From positions 8,682 through 72,681 of the forward strand of contig NZ_DFBS01000046.1 in the NCBI RefSeq assembly GCF_002366715.1: 64,000 nt of DNA, read 5' to 3'. Shown here one piece after another: positions 44,927 to 56,178 of this stretch. A program made the position numbers and the translations under genes. The notes beneath the pieces are model-generated. The model made no database searches, was not told the DNA's origin, and was given only the letters and a program-made list of their open reading frames with translations. The stretch comes from Halomonas sp. UBA3074. GTDB lineage: Bacteria; Pseudomonadota; Gammaproteobacteria; Pseudomonadales; Halomonadaceae. Numbering within the stretch: position 1 is the stretch's first letter; each line of letters starts with the position of its first letter.

Positions 44927-46015
44927 ATGCACAACGTCATTGCTTTCTATGATGATCGCGTTCTCGCTCACGAGCCCAATATTGACGCCGACTTTCTACC
45001 TCAACGAATCGATAAGCGCATTCGCCACTTTCTTGCTGGCTTACCGGTGCCGTGGAAGTACCCTGAACATCCGGGTCGATTAAAAGCCATTCAACAACTG
45101 CTTGAAAAAGCGCCGATTGAGGGGCTCCACATGGAGGGCGGCAAAGCGGCGACCCATGAACAGTTAGCGCGGGTGCACACCACTTCCTATCTCAGCGATA
45201 TTTTTAGCCTGCGGGGTAAAAATGCTTGGCTGGATGTAGACACCACGGCGGTTTCACCGGGAAGCGTTGATGCCGCGGAAGTGGCCGCGGGCACCGCTAT
45301 TGCCGCGGTTGAGGCCGTCATGGAAAAACGCACGAAAACCGCCTTTGCCCTGGTGCGCCCGCCGGGACACCACGCCGAACCTGTTCGCGCCCGCGGCTTC
45401 TGCTTATTTAATAATGTCGCGGTGGCAGCCGCCCATGCCCGTAGCGCGTTCGGCTGCGAACGCGTGCTGATCGTCGACTGGGACGCCCACCATGGCAATG
45501 GCACCCAGGACATTTTCTGGGCCGAACCGAACGTGATGTTTTTCGATATACACCGAGCAGCGCCTTTCTACCCCGGCTCTGGCCATCTTGAAGAGGTAGG
45601 CGCCGGGTTAGGCGAAGGCACCACCATCAATGTCCCCCTACCCGCTGGCGCCGGTGATGAAGCGTATTTAAAAGCTTTTCGCGACATCCTAGCGCCAGCG
45701 GCTGCCTGGTTTAAACCGGATATCATCTTAGTTTCTGCGGGCTTTGACCCACACTGGCATGACTTAGCGCTCAACGTTTCTTATGAAGGGTTTGGCGCGC
45801 TAACCGGCTTTATGCAACAGCTGGCCGAACAGCACTGCGAGGGCCGTTTGGTCTTCGTATTAGAGGGGGGCTATAACCTTGAGTCGCTGGCCAATGGCAC
45901 ACGTGCCGTCCTGGCAGTACTGGCCGGCAACACAGTGCCGGTGCCAGATACCTGCGGCATTGCTGAAGTCCAAGCCGCCGCAGATTTTCACCGCACGGCT
46001 TTTGATTCTGAATAG
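44927..46015 (+). CDS. Histone deacetylase family protein
   Basis: 362 residues of the HDAC/acetylpolyamine amidohydrolase superfamily. Zinc-site and active-site motifs are present: LVRPPGHHAEPVRARGFCLF (about 143), VDWDAHHGNGTQDIFW (about 182), LVSAGFDPHWHDLALN (about 268). It deacetylates small molecules or proteins; acetylpolyamine is a common guess. Expected as a stand-alone gene; 120 bp upstream holds no other gene. Confidence 0.92.
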   Translation: MHNVIAFYDDRVLAHEPNIDADFLPQRIDKRIRHFLAGLPVPWKYPEHPGRLKAIQQLLEKAPIEGLHMEGGKAATHEQLARVHTTSYLSDIFSLRGKNAWLDVDTTAVSPGSVDAAEVAAGTAIAAVEAVMEKRTKTAFALVRPPGHHAEPVRARGFCLFNNVAVAAAHARSAFGCERVLIVDWDAHHGNGTQDIFWAEPNVMFFDIHRAAPFYPGSGHLEEVGAGLGEGTTINVPLPAGAGDEAYLKAFRDILAPAAAWFKPDIILVSAGFDPHWHDLALNVSYEGFGALTGFMQQLAEQHCEGRLVFVLEGGYNLESLANGTRAVLAVLAGNTVPVPDTCGIAEVQAAADFHRTAFDSE

Positions 46016-46051
46016 AGCCCTTCTGAAGAGTGGTTTTCTAACTAAAAACTG

Positions 46052-46090
46052 ACAAACAAAAACGGCACCTCGCATGAAAGGGGTGCCGTT
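46052..46090 (-). terminator. Terminator of the fadBA operon
   Basis: On the minus strand ACGGCACC pairs with GGTGCCGT, followed by TTTTTGTTTG. It lies about 40 bases beyond the fadA stop. Confidence 0.85.
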
Positions 46091-46109
46091 GGTAATGCCA
46101 GTACCGCGG

Positions 46110-47310
<1,201 letters not shown>

Positions 47311-47330
47311 TTATCTCCTATACGTGGTGG

Positions 47331-49517
47331 TTAGGCTTGCTTGGCAGATTTATCGCTGGAATAGAATAACTCGCCGTTTTGAGCCATCTGACGCAGCTTA
47401 TCGGTGGGCGCGTAGAGCGGCCCGAGCTCTTCGGCTAGCCCTTCCGCTACTTTCACAAACGCTGCAACGCCCATCGCATCGATGTAGCGCAGCGCGCCTC
47501 CACGGAATGGCGGGAAGCCGATGCCATAGATCAACGCCATGTCGGCTTCCGCCGGTGTGGCCACAATGCCATCTTCCAAGCAGCGCACGGTTTCCAGGCA
47601 GAGCGGCACCATCATGCGGGCAATGATGTCCTCGTCGGAAAACTCCTTGTGCTCCTTCACCACTTCTTTGACCAAGGCGTAAGCCGCTTCATCAGTCACT
47701 TTCTTCGGCTTACCCTTCTTGTCTTCCTCGTAGGCGTAAAAGCCCTTGTCGTTTTTTTGGCCTAAACGATCGTTCTCATACATGAGCTGGATAGCGGTTT
47801 TACCTTCACGCGCCATACGGTCAGGGAAGCCTTCGGCCATGACCTCATTGGCGTGTACGGCAGTATCCAGACCGACCACATCGAGCAGGTAGGCCGGGCC
47901 CATCGGCCAGCCGAACTTTTCCATTACCTTATCAACGTGTTGGAAGTCAGCACCCTGTTCGACTAGGAAGCTGAAGCCGCCGAAGTAAGGGAACAGCACA
48001 CGATTGACCAAGAAGCCAGGGCAGTCGTTAACCACAATCGGGGTTTTACCCATTGCGCGGGCGTAGGCCACGGTGGCGGCAACGGCTGCATCAGAGGTCT
48101 TCTCACCACGGATGACTTCTACCAGCGGCATGCGGTGCACGGGATTGAAGAAGTGCATCCCGCAGAAATTTTCCGGTCGCTTGAGGTTTTGCGCCAAGCG
48201 GTTGATAGAAATCGTCGATGTGTTAGAAGTGAGAGTGGTATTTTCACTCACCATGCCTTCCACTTCGGTCAACACGACGTCTTTGACCTTGGGATTTTCC
48301 ACTACCGCTTCAACGACCAAGTCGACGTTGCCAAAATCACCGTACGAGAGCGTTGGGCGAATATTGGTCAGCTTTTCAGCCATTTGCTCGGTCGTGAATT
48401 TCTTCCGCTCTACCTGTTTGGCAAATAGTTTGCGGGCTTCTTTCAGACCTAACTCTATCGCGTCGTCCTTAATGTCTTTCATTAGGATCGGCGTGCCCTT
48501 GGAAGCGCTCTGATAGGCAATACCACCGCCCATGATACCTGCGCCCAACACCGCCGTTTGTTTCACCGGCTGTGCCTGTTTTTCGTAATTGCTGGCTTTC
48601 TTCTTAACCACTTGATCATTGAGGAACAGGCCGACCAGATTGAACGCAACGCTACTAAGCGCCAGTTTGGCGAACGCTTTGGCTTCAATCGCCTGGGCAC
48701 GGCCACGTTCCTCACCAGCCCCTTTCTGAATCACTTTGATCGCTTCAACGGGAGCAGGGTAATGCGGGCCCGCCTTGCCAGCGACATACCCTTTGGCGGT
48801 TTCAAACGCCATCATCTGCTCGATGGGATTGAGCTTGAGCGGGCTGGTCTTTTCAGTACGGCGGGCTTGGTAATCCAGCTCGCCGGCATTGGCACGATCG
48901 AGCATATCCAGCGCGGCGTCTTCCAACTGCTCAGCACTCACCACGGCATCCACAGCGCCCATCTTCAACGCGGCATCAGCACGGTTTTCAGTACCGCCAG
49001 CGATCCACTCGATAGCGTTATCAGCGCCGATAATGCGTGGCAGGCGCACACAGCCGCCCCAGCCGGGCAAAATGCCGAGCTTGGTTTCTGGCAAGCCAAT
49101 CTTGGCTTTCTCGCTCATTACGCGAAAATCAGTGGTCAGCAAGACTTCACAGCCGCCGCCCAGCGCCAGCCCGTTAATGGCCGTCACCGTGGGGAACGGC
49201 AGATCTTCAATGGCATTGAAGATGTCATGTACCTTGAGGTTCATCTCTACCAGGTACTCTTCGCCCTTATCGAACAGCGTGTGAAACTCGGTGATATCGG
49301 CGCCCACAATAAACACGTCTTTACCGCTGGCAATGAGCAGCCCTTTCAAGCTATTTTCAGCTTGAAGCGCCTTCACTGCCTCACCCAGCTCTGCTACCAC
49401 AGCGCTGGATAGTTTGTTGACGGACTCACCTTTCAGATCGAAAGTGAGCATAGCGATGTCATTGCCACTCGGGGTGTCACGACGTGTCACCGTAATGGCG
49501 TTGCCTTGATAGATCAT
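47331..49517 (-). CDS. fadB: Fatty acid oxidation complex subunit FadB
   Basis: About 728 residues, as in E. coli (729). N-terminal crotonase part with [18 protein letters not shown] and [14 protein letters not shown] (two catalytic Glu); C-terminal 3-hydroxyacyl-CoA dehydrogenase with [17 protein letters not shown] (NAD site, about 320) and [16 protein letters not shown] (catalytic His). The ATG at 49517 is supported by GGAGAG; the open frame runs 17 codons further without support. First gene of fadBA. Confidence 0.97.
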   Translation of the reverse strand: MIYQGNAITVTRRDTPSGNDIAMLTFDLKGESVNKLSSAVVAELGEAVKALQAENSLKGLLIASGKDVFIVGADITEFHTLFDKGEEYLVEMNLKVHDIFNAIEDLPFPTVTAINGLALGGGCEVLLTTDFRVMSEKAKIGLPETKLGILPGWGGCVRLPRIIGADNAIEWIAGGTENRADAALKMGAVDAVVSAEQLEDAALDMLDRANAGELDYQARRTEKTSPLKLNPIEQMMAFETAKGYVAGKAGPHYPAPVEAIKVIQKGAGEERGRAQAIEAKAFAKLALSSVAFNLVGLFLNDQVVKKKASNYEKQAQPVKQTAVLGAGIMGGGIAYQSASKGTPILMKDIKDDAIELGLKEARKLFAKQVERKKFTTEQMAEKLTNIRPTLSYGDFGNVDLVVEAVVENPKVKDVVLTEVEGMVSENTTLTSNTSTISINRLAQNLKRPENFCGMHFFNPVHRMPLVEVIRGEKTSDAAVAATVAYARAMGKTPIVVNDCPGFLVNRVLFPYFGGFSFLVEQGADFQHVDKVMEKFGWPMGPAYLLDVVGLDTAVHANEVMAEGFPDRMAREGKTAIQLMYENDRLGQKNDKGFYAYEEDKKGKPKKVTDEAAYALVKEVVKEHKEFSDEDIIARMMVPLCLETVRCLEDGIVATPAEADMALIYGIGFPPFRGGALRYIDAMGVAAFVKVAEGLAEELGPLYAPTDKLRQMAQNGELFYSSDKSAKQA

Positions 49518-49590
49518 CCGCGCTCTCTCCACAATTCGGGTTGGCTCCCTAAAAGGAACCCGCCACACTTTATTCGGCCACTAGAAAATG

Positions 49591-49625
49591 TACGGTCAAT
49601 ACAATCCAATCGATTTCATACGGTC
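49591..49625. promoter_or_regulatory. Repeated TACGGTC motifs upstream of fadB
   Basis: TACGGTC occurs at 49591-49597 and 49619-49625 in the spacer before fadB (the start is at 49517 on the minus strand). The second is within TACGGTCGTTTGATT. The spacing is 28 bases. A TetR-type fatty-acid regulator site is possible; no cognate gene is visible. Confidence 0.3.
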
Positions 49626-49772
49626 GTTTGATTGCTTTAGCTTGGTTGAGTTGCCGGTGTTCGTCAAGCCCTGACTTTCGGCTAATTTACCCATCTACTG
49701 AGACCAGCACTCCCCTGCGTGCGTTCATACTGCTAGGATCACGCTTCCAATTATTTTGCAGGTTAACTTTCT

Positions 49773-50927
49773 ATGGGCGCACTGCTCACGCCATCCCGCA
49801 TTGCCACCGTTCAGCGGTATATTGAACGCATTGTCGAGCGACTAAAGCCATGGAGCTGGCTGTGGCCCCCCATGGCATTTTCGGCCGGGTTAGGCAGCTT
49901 CTTTCTGGTAGATCGCCAACAGTGGCTGGGAGCTGCCCTCGCGCTAGGACTTTTGTTCGCCTGGACGCTACTGCTTTCCGAAGGGTTAATCAGCCGCTGG
50001 CTGCAACGTCGTGGCCACCCAACGCCACCAAGAGGCGTAACGACGTTTATTGCCCAGATGATTCACCAGGAAACGCTTTTTTTCACGCTGCCGTTTATTT
50101 TAGTCACCACCGTTTGGAATAGCGGCCAAACGCTGTTTGCTCTGCTTGTAGGCGTGATGGCGCTACTGTCTATCATCGATCCCATTTATTTTAAAATTTC
50201 CGAACGTTGGCGTAGCCTTTACTTCTTATTCCACGCCATGTGCGTGTTTCTCGTGTTACTCGTGACGTTACCGATCATGGTACACCTCACTACCGGGCAA
50301 AGTTTACTCTTAGCGCTCGGAATCACGGTCGTGGTCGCCCTCCCTAGCTTTTGGCATCTGCTAAAGCAAAGTTCTTTCAAGCGCTGGTGCGCCTTTTTTG
50401 GCTTAACGTTGGTGTTAGCGTATGGCGCTTGGCTAGGGCGCATTTGGGTCCCCCCTGCCAGCCTCTGGATGACCAGCAGTGCGCTCTCGCCAGGGTTTGA
50501 TGTCGAACAGCGCTTACCCCAGGGCTCAATGACGCTGACGCCCCAGGCCATTAGCGATAATGGGCTCTATGTGTATACCGCTATCAGAGCCCCGCGGGGG
50601 CTGAGTGAAACCATTACCCATGCTTGGCATCATAATGGTGAGCAAATGGATGTCGTGGAGCTCAATATCGACGGTGGACGTGAGCAAGGTTATCGTGCTT
50701 GGAGCCACAAGCAGAACTTCCCGGCAGACCCGACGGGAGATTGGCGTATCGATATAATGACGAGCACGGGTCAACGCTTAGGGTTGATTCGCTTTAACGT
50801 AGCAGAAGATAGCCAGCAGGCCTCGCTCGCCGATGGTGAAATACATGCCAGTGGCCTCAGCAACTGGAACCTACGCCGCTTTGTGCCTGGTCGCACTAAT
50901 GATGAAGAGGCACAACCGGATGACTAA
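49773..50927 (+). CDS. DUF5924/DUF2914 domain membrane protein
   Basis: 384 residues: about seven membrane helices (residues 30-215) followed by a soluble C-terminal domain of DUF2914 type (GLYVYTAIRAPRGLSETITH, HTAWHHNGEQ.., YRAWSHKQNFPADPTGDWRI). Role unknown. It is divergent from fadB. Confidence 0.85.
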   Translation: MGALLTPSRIATVQRYIERIVERLKPWSWLWPPMAFSAGLGSFFLVDRQQWLGAALALGLLFAWTLLLSEGLISRWLQRRGHPTPPRGVTTFIAQMIHQETLFFTLPFILVTTVWNSGQTLFALLVGVMALLSIIDPIYFKISERWRSLYFLFHAMCVFLVLLVTLPIMVHLTTGQSLLLALGITVVVALPSFWHLLKQSSFKRWCAFFGLTLVLAYGAWLGRIWVPPASLWMTSSALSPGFDVEQRLPQGSMTLTPQAISDNGLYVYTAIRAPRGLSETITHAWHHNGEQMDVVELNIDGGREQGYRAWSHKQNFPADPTGDWRIDIMTSTGQRLGLIRFNVAEDSQQASLADGEIHASGLSNWNLRRFVPGRTNDEEAQPDD

Positions 50928-51003
50928 GTTGTAAAGCGCCTTGCATTCAGCGCCACAGCTTATGACAATTCGCCTACTCACACTTATTGGTAGTTAGTTG
51001 CTT

Positions 51004-51456
51004 ATGGCTTCAACGATTGGTTTTCGTATCGCGCGCTTGCCGCATCTATGGCGTTCCATTCTAGATCGACGGCTTGCGCCTTTGGGCTTAACGCAAACGC
51101 GCTGGGTAACGCTTTATCATTTATGGCGCTTGGGCGAGGGACACCCACAGTGCGACTTGGCGCGCGCCATTGGCGTTGAAGCACCCTCCTTGGTGCGTAC
51201 GCTCGGCCAACTCGAAGAGCAGGGCTTAGTTGAGCGCCGTGCCTGCGATAATGACCGCCGTAGCAAGCGTATCTATCTAACGCCTGCCGCGATGCCGTTA
51301 TTGGAAAAAATCGACAGCGTTGCCCAGCAGGCACGTAAAGAAATGTTTGCCGGTTTGAGCGAAGAGAATCTTGAACAGCTCAATGAGTGGCTAGCCGTGA
51401 TTGAAGCCAACGGGTTAGCCATTCAAGCCCGGGATCAAGACGACCCCGTCTCCTGA
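51004..51456 (+). CDS. MarR/SlyA family transcriptional regulator
   Basis: About 150 residues with a winged helix: QTRWVTLYHLWRLGEGHPQ, DLARAIGVEAPSLVRTLGQL and the wing RACDNDRRSKRIYLT. Close in layout to SlyA. The ATG at 51004 begins the conserved part; no strong ribosome site is seen. Its 3' end overlaps the convergent gene by 22 bases. Confidence 0.88.
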   Translation: MASTIGFRIARLPHLWRSILDRRLAPLGLTQTRWVTLYHLWRLGEGHPQCDLARAIGVEAPSLVRTLGQLEEQGLVERRACDNDRRSKRIYLTPAAMPLLEKIDSVAQQARKEMFAGLSEENLEQLNEWLAVIEANGLAIQARDQDDPVS

Positions 51457-52007
51457 TCACTCTTTGAAGTGGCTGATGGCGGCGGCTCGTCACCCAGGAT
51501 CGGCGGTGCTGTGGGTCGATCCGAATGGCCTTGAAGTGAACGCTGCAGTTGCTGAAAATCGGGCAAATAGGTCGCGAATCGTTCAGCGGTTTGCGACTCC
51601 CACCACCACAGTGTTAGCGAATAGGTCGTCGATTGAAGCACAAGCGCGTCTTGTGGCAAACGCTCGAGCAACGCTTTTAATGCTATCTCGGCATCGTCGG
51701 GGAGCGGTCGCAACGGGGCTATGCGCCACCGCCAGCCTGCGTAATAAGGAGCTAACGCTTCACTGGCATTACTGTCTCTGACCAACAGGAAATCAGGCCC
51801 GGGCGCTGATTGGGGGTAGTGCCACCGATAGGCAGGCATCGTACCTTTGAAGTGGTGAAGCGGTGGTTTTTCCAATTTAATGGTAACGCCTTGCTTACCC
51901 ATTTGGGAGCGCAGCGCCTGATGGCGTTTCTGGCGAGGGCTAGGTTTGAGCCACATCACCGGCGCGATGACAAACAGCATTATGGCTATAATGATTAACC
52001 ATTCCAT
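51435..52007 (-). CDS. Hypothetical membrane-anchored protein
   Basis: About 190 residues: one N-terminal helix (about 3-20), then a basic region RQKRHQALRSQMGKQG and a globular part. The start resembles a YajC-like anchor, but no family is certain. The ATG at 52007 has GGAGGG upstream, a better start than the GTG at 52034. C-terminus is low-complexity. It overlaps the regulator's end. Confidence 0.65.
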   Translation of the reverse strand: MEWLIIIAIMLFVIAPVMWLKPSPRQKRHQALRSQMGKQGVTIKLEKPPLHHFKGTMPAYRWHYPQSAPGPDFLLVRDSNASEALAPYYAGWRWRIAPLRPLPDDAEIALKALLERLPQDALVLQSTTYSLTLWWWESQTAERFATYLPDFQQLQRSLQGHSDRPTAPPILGDEPPPSATSKSDQETGSS

Positions 52008-52188
52008 CTCTACATTTCCCTCCACATGAGCCACACTTTAGGTAATATTCTAACCACCATGACTCAGGCCGTTATTTTGATGCACGTCATGGTTAAAACG
52101 CTGATCATTGTTAAATTAAGGCACGCCATCTAAAGTAACGGACATCCAACAAAGTTTCTCTTTGTTAGCCTCACTAAGGAGATACGCC

Positions 52189-52641
52189 ATGAGCTATCAC
52201 CACATATTAGTTGCCGTTGACTTAACCAAAGACTCCCACAAGATCCTGGAGCGGGCAGTGGCAATCGCTGAGCGCAACGATCAAGCCAAAATCTCCATTA
52301 TGCATACCCTTGAACCACTAGGGTTTGCCTACGGTGGCGATATCCCTATGGACTTGACCAGCATTCAAGACCAGTTGGATGAGCATGCCAAAAAACGCTT
52401 GGCTGAAATTGCCGCGCCCCATATTGCCGAAGCTGATCAACACGTGGTTGTGGGTATGCCGGACACTGAAATTCACCGCTTTGCCGATGAACATGGCGTG
52501 GATCTCATCGTGGTGGGTTCCCACGGGCGCCACGGTTTTGCTTTGCTGCTAGGCTCGACATCAACAGGTGTCCTGCATGGAGCACAATGCGATGTTCTCG
52601 CCGTGCGCGTTGGCAAGAAAGGCGAAAAAAGCGACGAGTGA
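52189..52641 (+). CDS. Universal stress protein
   Basis: About 150 residues of the UspA type: YHHILVAVDLTKDSHKILER, HTLEPLGFAYGGDIP and the ATP-loop-like VVGSHGRHGFALLLGSTSTG. AAGGAG lies eight bases upstream of the ATG at 52189. It ends with a symmetric terminator shared with the convergent gene. Confidence 0.93.
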   Translation: MSYHHILVAVDLTKDSHKILERAVAIAERNDQAKISIMHTLEPLGFAYGGDIPMDLTSIQDQLDEHAKKRLAEIAAPHIAEADQHVVVGMPDTEIHRFADEHGVDLIVVGSHGRHGFALLLGSTSTGVLHGAQCDVLAVRVGKKGEKSDE

Positions 52642-52665
52642 ACGACAACCCAATGACATCAACGC

Positions 52666-52690
52666 AAAAGGCGCCCTTGTGGCGCCTTTT
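52666..52690. terminator. Bidirectional terminator between usp and uup
   Basis: AAAAGGCGCC pairs with GGCGCCTTTT around CTTGT. The symmetric A and T ends let it act for both convergent genes. Confidence 0.85.
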
Positions 52691-52705
52691 AACGTTACTG
52701 TTTTT

Positions 52706-54622
52706 TTATTCCCCTGCTGCCATCGCCTCAAGCTCCATCCAGCGCTCCATGGCCACTTCCAACGCCTTCTGTAATTTTTCCATCGCCTGCAATCGTTCCG
52801 TAATGGTGTCAGCATCCTGCTGATAAAACGCAGGATCCCCAATTTCACTCTCCAACGCTTCTACTTCGTTCTCGAGGCGCTCAATCTCAGCAGGCAGTGC
52901 ATCCAGCTCACGCTGCAGATTGTAGGAAAGCTTAACGCTTTTCTTAGCCACTGCCGCAGGTGCTTCGGCTACCTTTTTTGGCGCTTCTGAGGTGGGTTCC
53001 GTACGCTGACGCGCCGCCCCTTCCCAGGGCGCGGGCGGCAATTTGCCACCTTGGCGAATCCAATCCGTATAGCCACCCACGTACTCGCGCACCACGCCAT
53101 CGCCTTCAAAGGCCAGCATGCTGGTCACCACGTTATCCATAAAGGTACGGTCGTGTGAAACCAGCAGCAGCGTGCCATCAAAATCGAGCAGCAGCTCTTC
53201 GAGCAACTCCAAGGTTTCCATATCGAGATCGTTGGTCGGCTCGTCGAGCACCAGCACATTAGCCGGCTGCGTGAACAGCTTGGCCAGCAGCAGACGGTTG
53301 GATTCGCCACCAGAGAGCGCTTTCACCGGCTGGCGTACCCGCTCAGGAGTAAACAGAAAGTCTTGCAGATAGCTCATCACATGGCGATCTTTGCCACCCA
53401 CGCTGACACGATCACTGCCTTGGGCAACGTTGTCGTAAACGGTTTTTTCGAGCTCCAATCCGGCGCGCAGCTGGTCGAAATAGGCCACTTTCAGGTTGGT
53501 GCCCATTTGCACCTTGCCTTCAGTGGGCTCCAATTCGCCCAGCAGGATTTTTAGCAAGGTGGTCTTGCCCGCCCCGTTGCGCCCCAGGAAGCCGATACGA
53601 TCGCCACGCAGCACTTCAAGGTTGATATCGCGCAGTATGACCTCATCACCAAACCGTTGGTTGACACCCTGCAGTTCTACCACGCGCTTACCAGTACGCT
53701 CACCGCGATCTACCGTCAGGTTGGCATTGCCTTGACGCTCGCGGCGCTGGCTACGCTCGTTACGCATGGCCTCAAGCGCTCGAACTCGGCCTTCGTTGCG
53801 GGTACGCCGCGCTTTAACGCCCTGCCGAATCCAGGCTTCTTCCTGGGCCAGCTTTTTATCGAACTCGGCGTTTTCCCGCGCTTCTACTTCAAGCTCATGC
53901 TGTTTACGGGCCTGATACTCTTCGTACTTACCGGGGTAGCGACCAAGCTGGCCACGATCCAGCTCCAGAATATTGGTCGCGAGTTTGGAAAGAAACGCCC
54001 TATCGTGGGTAATCAGCAGTACCGCGCCGTTAAACGCCAGCAATTGCTCTTCCAACCAAGCAATGGTGTCTAAGTCCAGATGGTTGGTCGGCTCATCGAG
54101 CAGCAGGAGATCGGGTTCGGAAACCAAAGCACGCGCCAGTGCCACGCGGCGACGCCAACCACCGGAGAGCGAGCTCATCTCCGCTGTGGGGGGCAAGCCT
54201 AGGCGTGTGAGCACCGTATCGATACGCTGGTGAAACGACCAGCCATCAATGGCTTCCAGGCGCGTTTGTAGGGTCGCCATGCGATCCATATCGGGATCGG
54301 GATCATTGATTAGGTGATCGTATTCAGAGAGTAGCTCCCCCGCTTCCGGTAGGCCTTGGGCGACCATATCAAAAATGGTCAAACCGGAGGATTCAGGTAA
54401 CTCCTGCGCCAGCACGCCGATTTTAAGGCCAGGCGCGCGCCAGATGGAGCCATCATCGGGCAGAATATCTCCCGCCACCAGCTTCAGCAGCGTGGATTTG
54501 CCAGTGCCGTTGCGACCAACCAGCGCCAGCCGCTCGCCTTTTTCAACTGTCAGGTCGGCGCGATTGAGTAGTACATGAGTGCCGTAGGCGAGTTGCAGCT
54601 GTTCGAGTCGTAACAGGGCCAC
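52706..54622 (-). CDS. uup: ABC-F ATPase Uup
   Basis: 638-residue protein with two ATPase domains and no membrane part. Walker A GRNGTGKSTLLKLV (about 37) and GRNGAGKTTLLKIL (about 345); signatures LSGGWRRRVALARAL and LSGGESNRLLLAKL; the linker has EEAWIRQGVKARRTRNEGRV, typical of Uup. The C-terminal coiled coil (about 565-635) binds nucleic acid in relatives. Linked to ribosome or DNA processing. Confidence 0.93.
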   Translation of the reverse strand: MALLRLEQLQLAYGTHVLLNRADLTVEKGERLALVGRNGTGKSTLLKLVAGDILPDDGSIWRAPGLKIGVLAQELPESSGLTIFDMVAQGLPEAGELLSEYDHLINDPDPDMDRMATLQTRLEAIDGWSFHQRIDTVLTRLGLPPTAEMSSLSGGWRRRVALARALVSEPDLLLLDEPTNHLDLDTIAWLEEQLLAFNGAVLLITHDRAFLSKLATNILELDRGQLGRYPGKYEEYQARKQHELEVEARENAEFDKKLAQEEAWIRQGVKARRTRNEGRVRALEAMRNERSQRRERQGNANLTVDRGERTGKRVVELQGVNQRFGDEVILRDINLEVLRGDRIGFLGRNGAGKTTLLKILLGELEPTEGKVQMGTNLKVAYFDQLRAGLELEKTVYDNVAQGSDRVSVGGKDRHVMSYLQDFLFTPERVRQPVKALSGGESNRLLLAKLFTQPANVLVLDEPTNDLDMETLELLEELLLDFDGTLLLVSHDRTFMDNVVTSMLAFEGDGVVREYVGGYTDWIRQGGKLPPAPWEGAARQRTEPTSEAPKKVAEAPAAVAKKSVKLSYNLQRELDALPAEIERLENEVEALESEIGDPAFYQQDADTITERLQAMEKLQKALEVAMERWMELEAMAAGE

Positions 54623-54754
54623 GCGGTGTCCTCCTTAATCATAAGGCGCACAGTGTAACGCATGTGCGCTCTTGGAGGGGGAAGGTTGATGTATTAGTCG
54701 ATGCCGTCTCATACCGTTACAATGAAGCTTTTGCCTCTTAGAAGGGAGATACCT

Positions 54755-55606
54755 TTGGCGATTGCTGATGCCGATGACTTTTTACCCGAAGCACTACAGT
54801 TTCGGCCTAGCGCCCCCTTGGTAGATATTGGCGCTAATTTGACCCACGAAAGCTTTGGGCGTGATCTTGACGCGGTTATCCAGCGCGCTCAGGCGGCGCA
54901 GGTAACCACCATGATCGTGACGGGCACCGACCTTGCGCATGCCGAGCAAGCGGTTGCGCTTGCCAAGCAGCATCCTGGCCTCTACGCCACAGCGGGAGTG
55001 CATCCCCACGACGCCAGTCGCTGGGATGATAACCTTGAGCGCGCCATGGCAGCCCTGCACGCCATGCCGGAAGTCGTCGCCGTAGGCGAGTGTGGTTTGG
55101 ATTTTAATCGCAACTTCTCGACGCCCCAGGAGCAGGAGCGTGCCTTTGAAGCGCAGCTGGCTCTGGCAGTAGAAAGCGGTTTGCCGCTGTTTCTGCACGA
55201 GCGGGATGCCGGTCAGCGTATGCGCGAAATCCTCCATGCATGGCGAGACGATATCAGCCAGGCCGTCGTGCACTGCTTTACCGCCGATCGCGATACGCTG
55301 CATGGATATCTGGACCTAGACTTGCATATTGGCCTGACCGGTTGGATTTGCGACGAGCGTCGCGGTCATCACTTGCGCCCATTGGTAAGCGATATACCCT
55401 TAGCGCGTTTGATGGTAGAAACGGATTGCCCTTACCTATTGCCCCGCAACCTACCGGCGAAGTTAAAAGGCCGCCGTCATGAGCCCGCCCTTTTACCGTG
55501 GATAGTGCGTGAGATTGCCCAGTGGCACGGTATCAGCGAAACTGAGTTAGGCAACGCCACCACACAAACCGCCCAGCGTTTTTTCCGTCTTCCCACGGCA
55601 TCATAA
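54755..55606 (+). CDS. tatD: TatD family hydrolase
   Basis: About 283 residues, metal-dependent 3'-5' nuclease fold. Seen: PLVDIGANLTHESFGRDLDA, ATAGVHPHDASRWDDNL, VAVGECGLDFNRNFSTPQEQ and METDCPYLLPRN-type end (VETDCPYLLPRNL). I prefer a TTG at 54755 with GGGAG six bases upstream; ATGs at 54701 and 54722 have no ribosome site and overlap a possible -10 (TACAAT). The next gene follows by 13 bases. Confidence 0.88.
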   Translation: MAIADADDFLPEALQFRPSAPLVDIGANLTHESFGRDLDAVIQRAQAAQVTTMIVTGTDLAHAEQAVALAKQHPGLYATAGVHPHDASRWDDNLERAMAALHAMPEVVAVGECGLDFNRNFSTPQEQERAFEAQLALAVESGLPLFLHERDAGQRMREILHAWRDDISQAVVHCFTADRDTLHGYLDLDLHIGLTGWICDERRGHHLRPLVSDIPLARLMVETDCPYLLPRNLPAKLKGRRHEPALLPWIVREIAQWHGISETELGNATTQTAQRFFRLPTAS

Positions 55607-55619
55607 AAGGAGTATCAGC

Positions 55620-56099
55620 GTGGCCGATTATCCAGGTTTTATTGCCATCGAAACCGGCGAAGACGATGGCTTACCCCTCGCCATCGCTTGGTCATTACCC
55701 GATGGCCGTGTAAAGCAAACGCTGATTCAGCCTGACGATAGCTGGATCAAAGAAGATACTAATGCAATGGGCGCCTACAGCATTGAAGAGCTGGAGAGCT
55801 TAGGCGTTAGCCCTTTGGAAGTGATTCGCGAACTTGAGAACGATCATTTCTCCGCCACGCTGTATACCAGCGACAACGGCGATGACGAAGCGGCCCTGGC
55901 GCGGCTATTTGACACCTACGGATTGGATCCTTTCGTAGAGCTGGCACCCGCGTCCGTTCTTTACCCTTCGATCACTCCTAGCGAATGGCATCGCCAACGG
56001 CGGGAAACCTTTAGCGAGCTGGGCCTAGAACCCATGCGACCGGAGCATGAACTGGAAGTCATGCTGTCCATGCACCATCGTTTAACAGAAGAGGAGTAA
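55620..56099 (+). CDS. Uncharacterised protein, possible inactive DnaQ-like fold
   Basis: 159 residues, GTG start with AAAAGGAG upstream, cotranscribed with tatD. Family not recognised. The opening FIAIETGEDDGLPLAIAWSL resembles an exonuclease I motif of DnaQ-like enzymes (usually F-D-x-E-T-T-G), followed by a helix ISPLEVIRELEN-like region (SIEELESLGVSPLEVIRELE). The first acidic residue is replaced by Ala, so if related it may be inactive. Weak inference. Confidence 0.6.
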   Translation: MADYPGFIAIETGEDDGLPLAIAWSLPDGRVKQTLIQPDDSWIKEDTNAMGAYSIEELESLGVSPLEVIRELENDHFSATLYTSDNGDDEAALARLFDTYGLDPFVELAPASVLYPSITPSEWHRQRRETFSELGLEPMRPEHELEVMLSMHHRLTEEE

Positions 56100-56135
56100 G
56101 CTTTGGTCGTCAAACGCTAAGCGCATTTGCCGGAT

Positions 56136-56159
56136 AAAAGAGGCGCCACTGAGTGGCGC
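56136..56159 (-). terminator. Terminator between convergent genes
   Basis: GCGCCACTGAGTGGCGC is a perfect palindromic stem; on the minus strand it is followed by CTCTTTTAT, a T-rich end fitting the hemerythrin gene. Confidence 0.65.
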
Positions 56160-56178
56160 GCTCATGCTTTGTTAGCGT

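Noticed and set aside
48558..49412. 284-codon plus-strand ORF inside fadB
   Set aside because: It lies wholly antisense to the well-supported fadB and reads as a shadow frame of a GC-rich gene.
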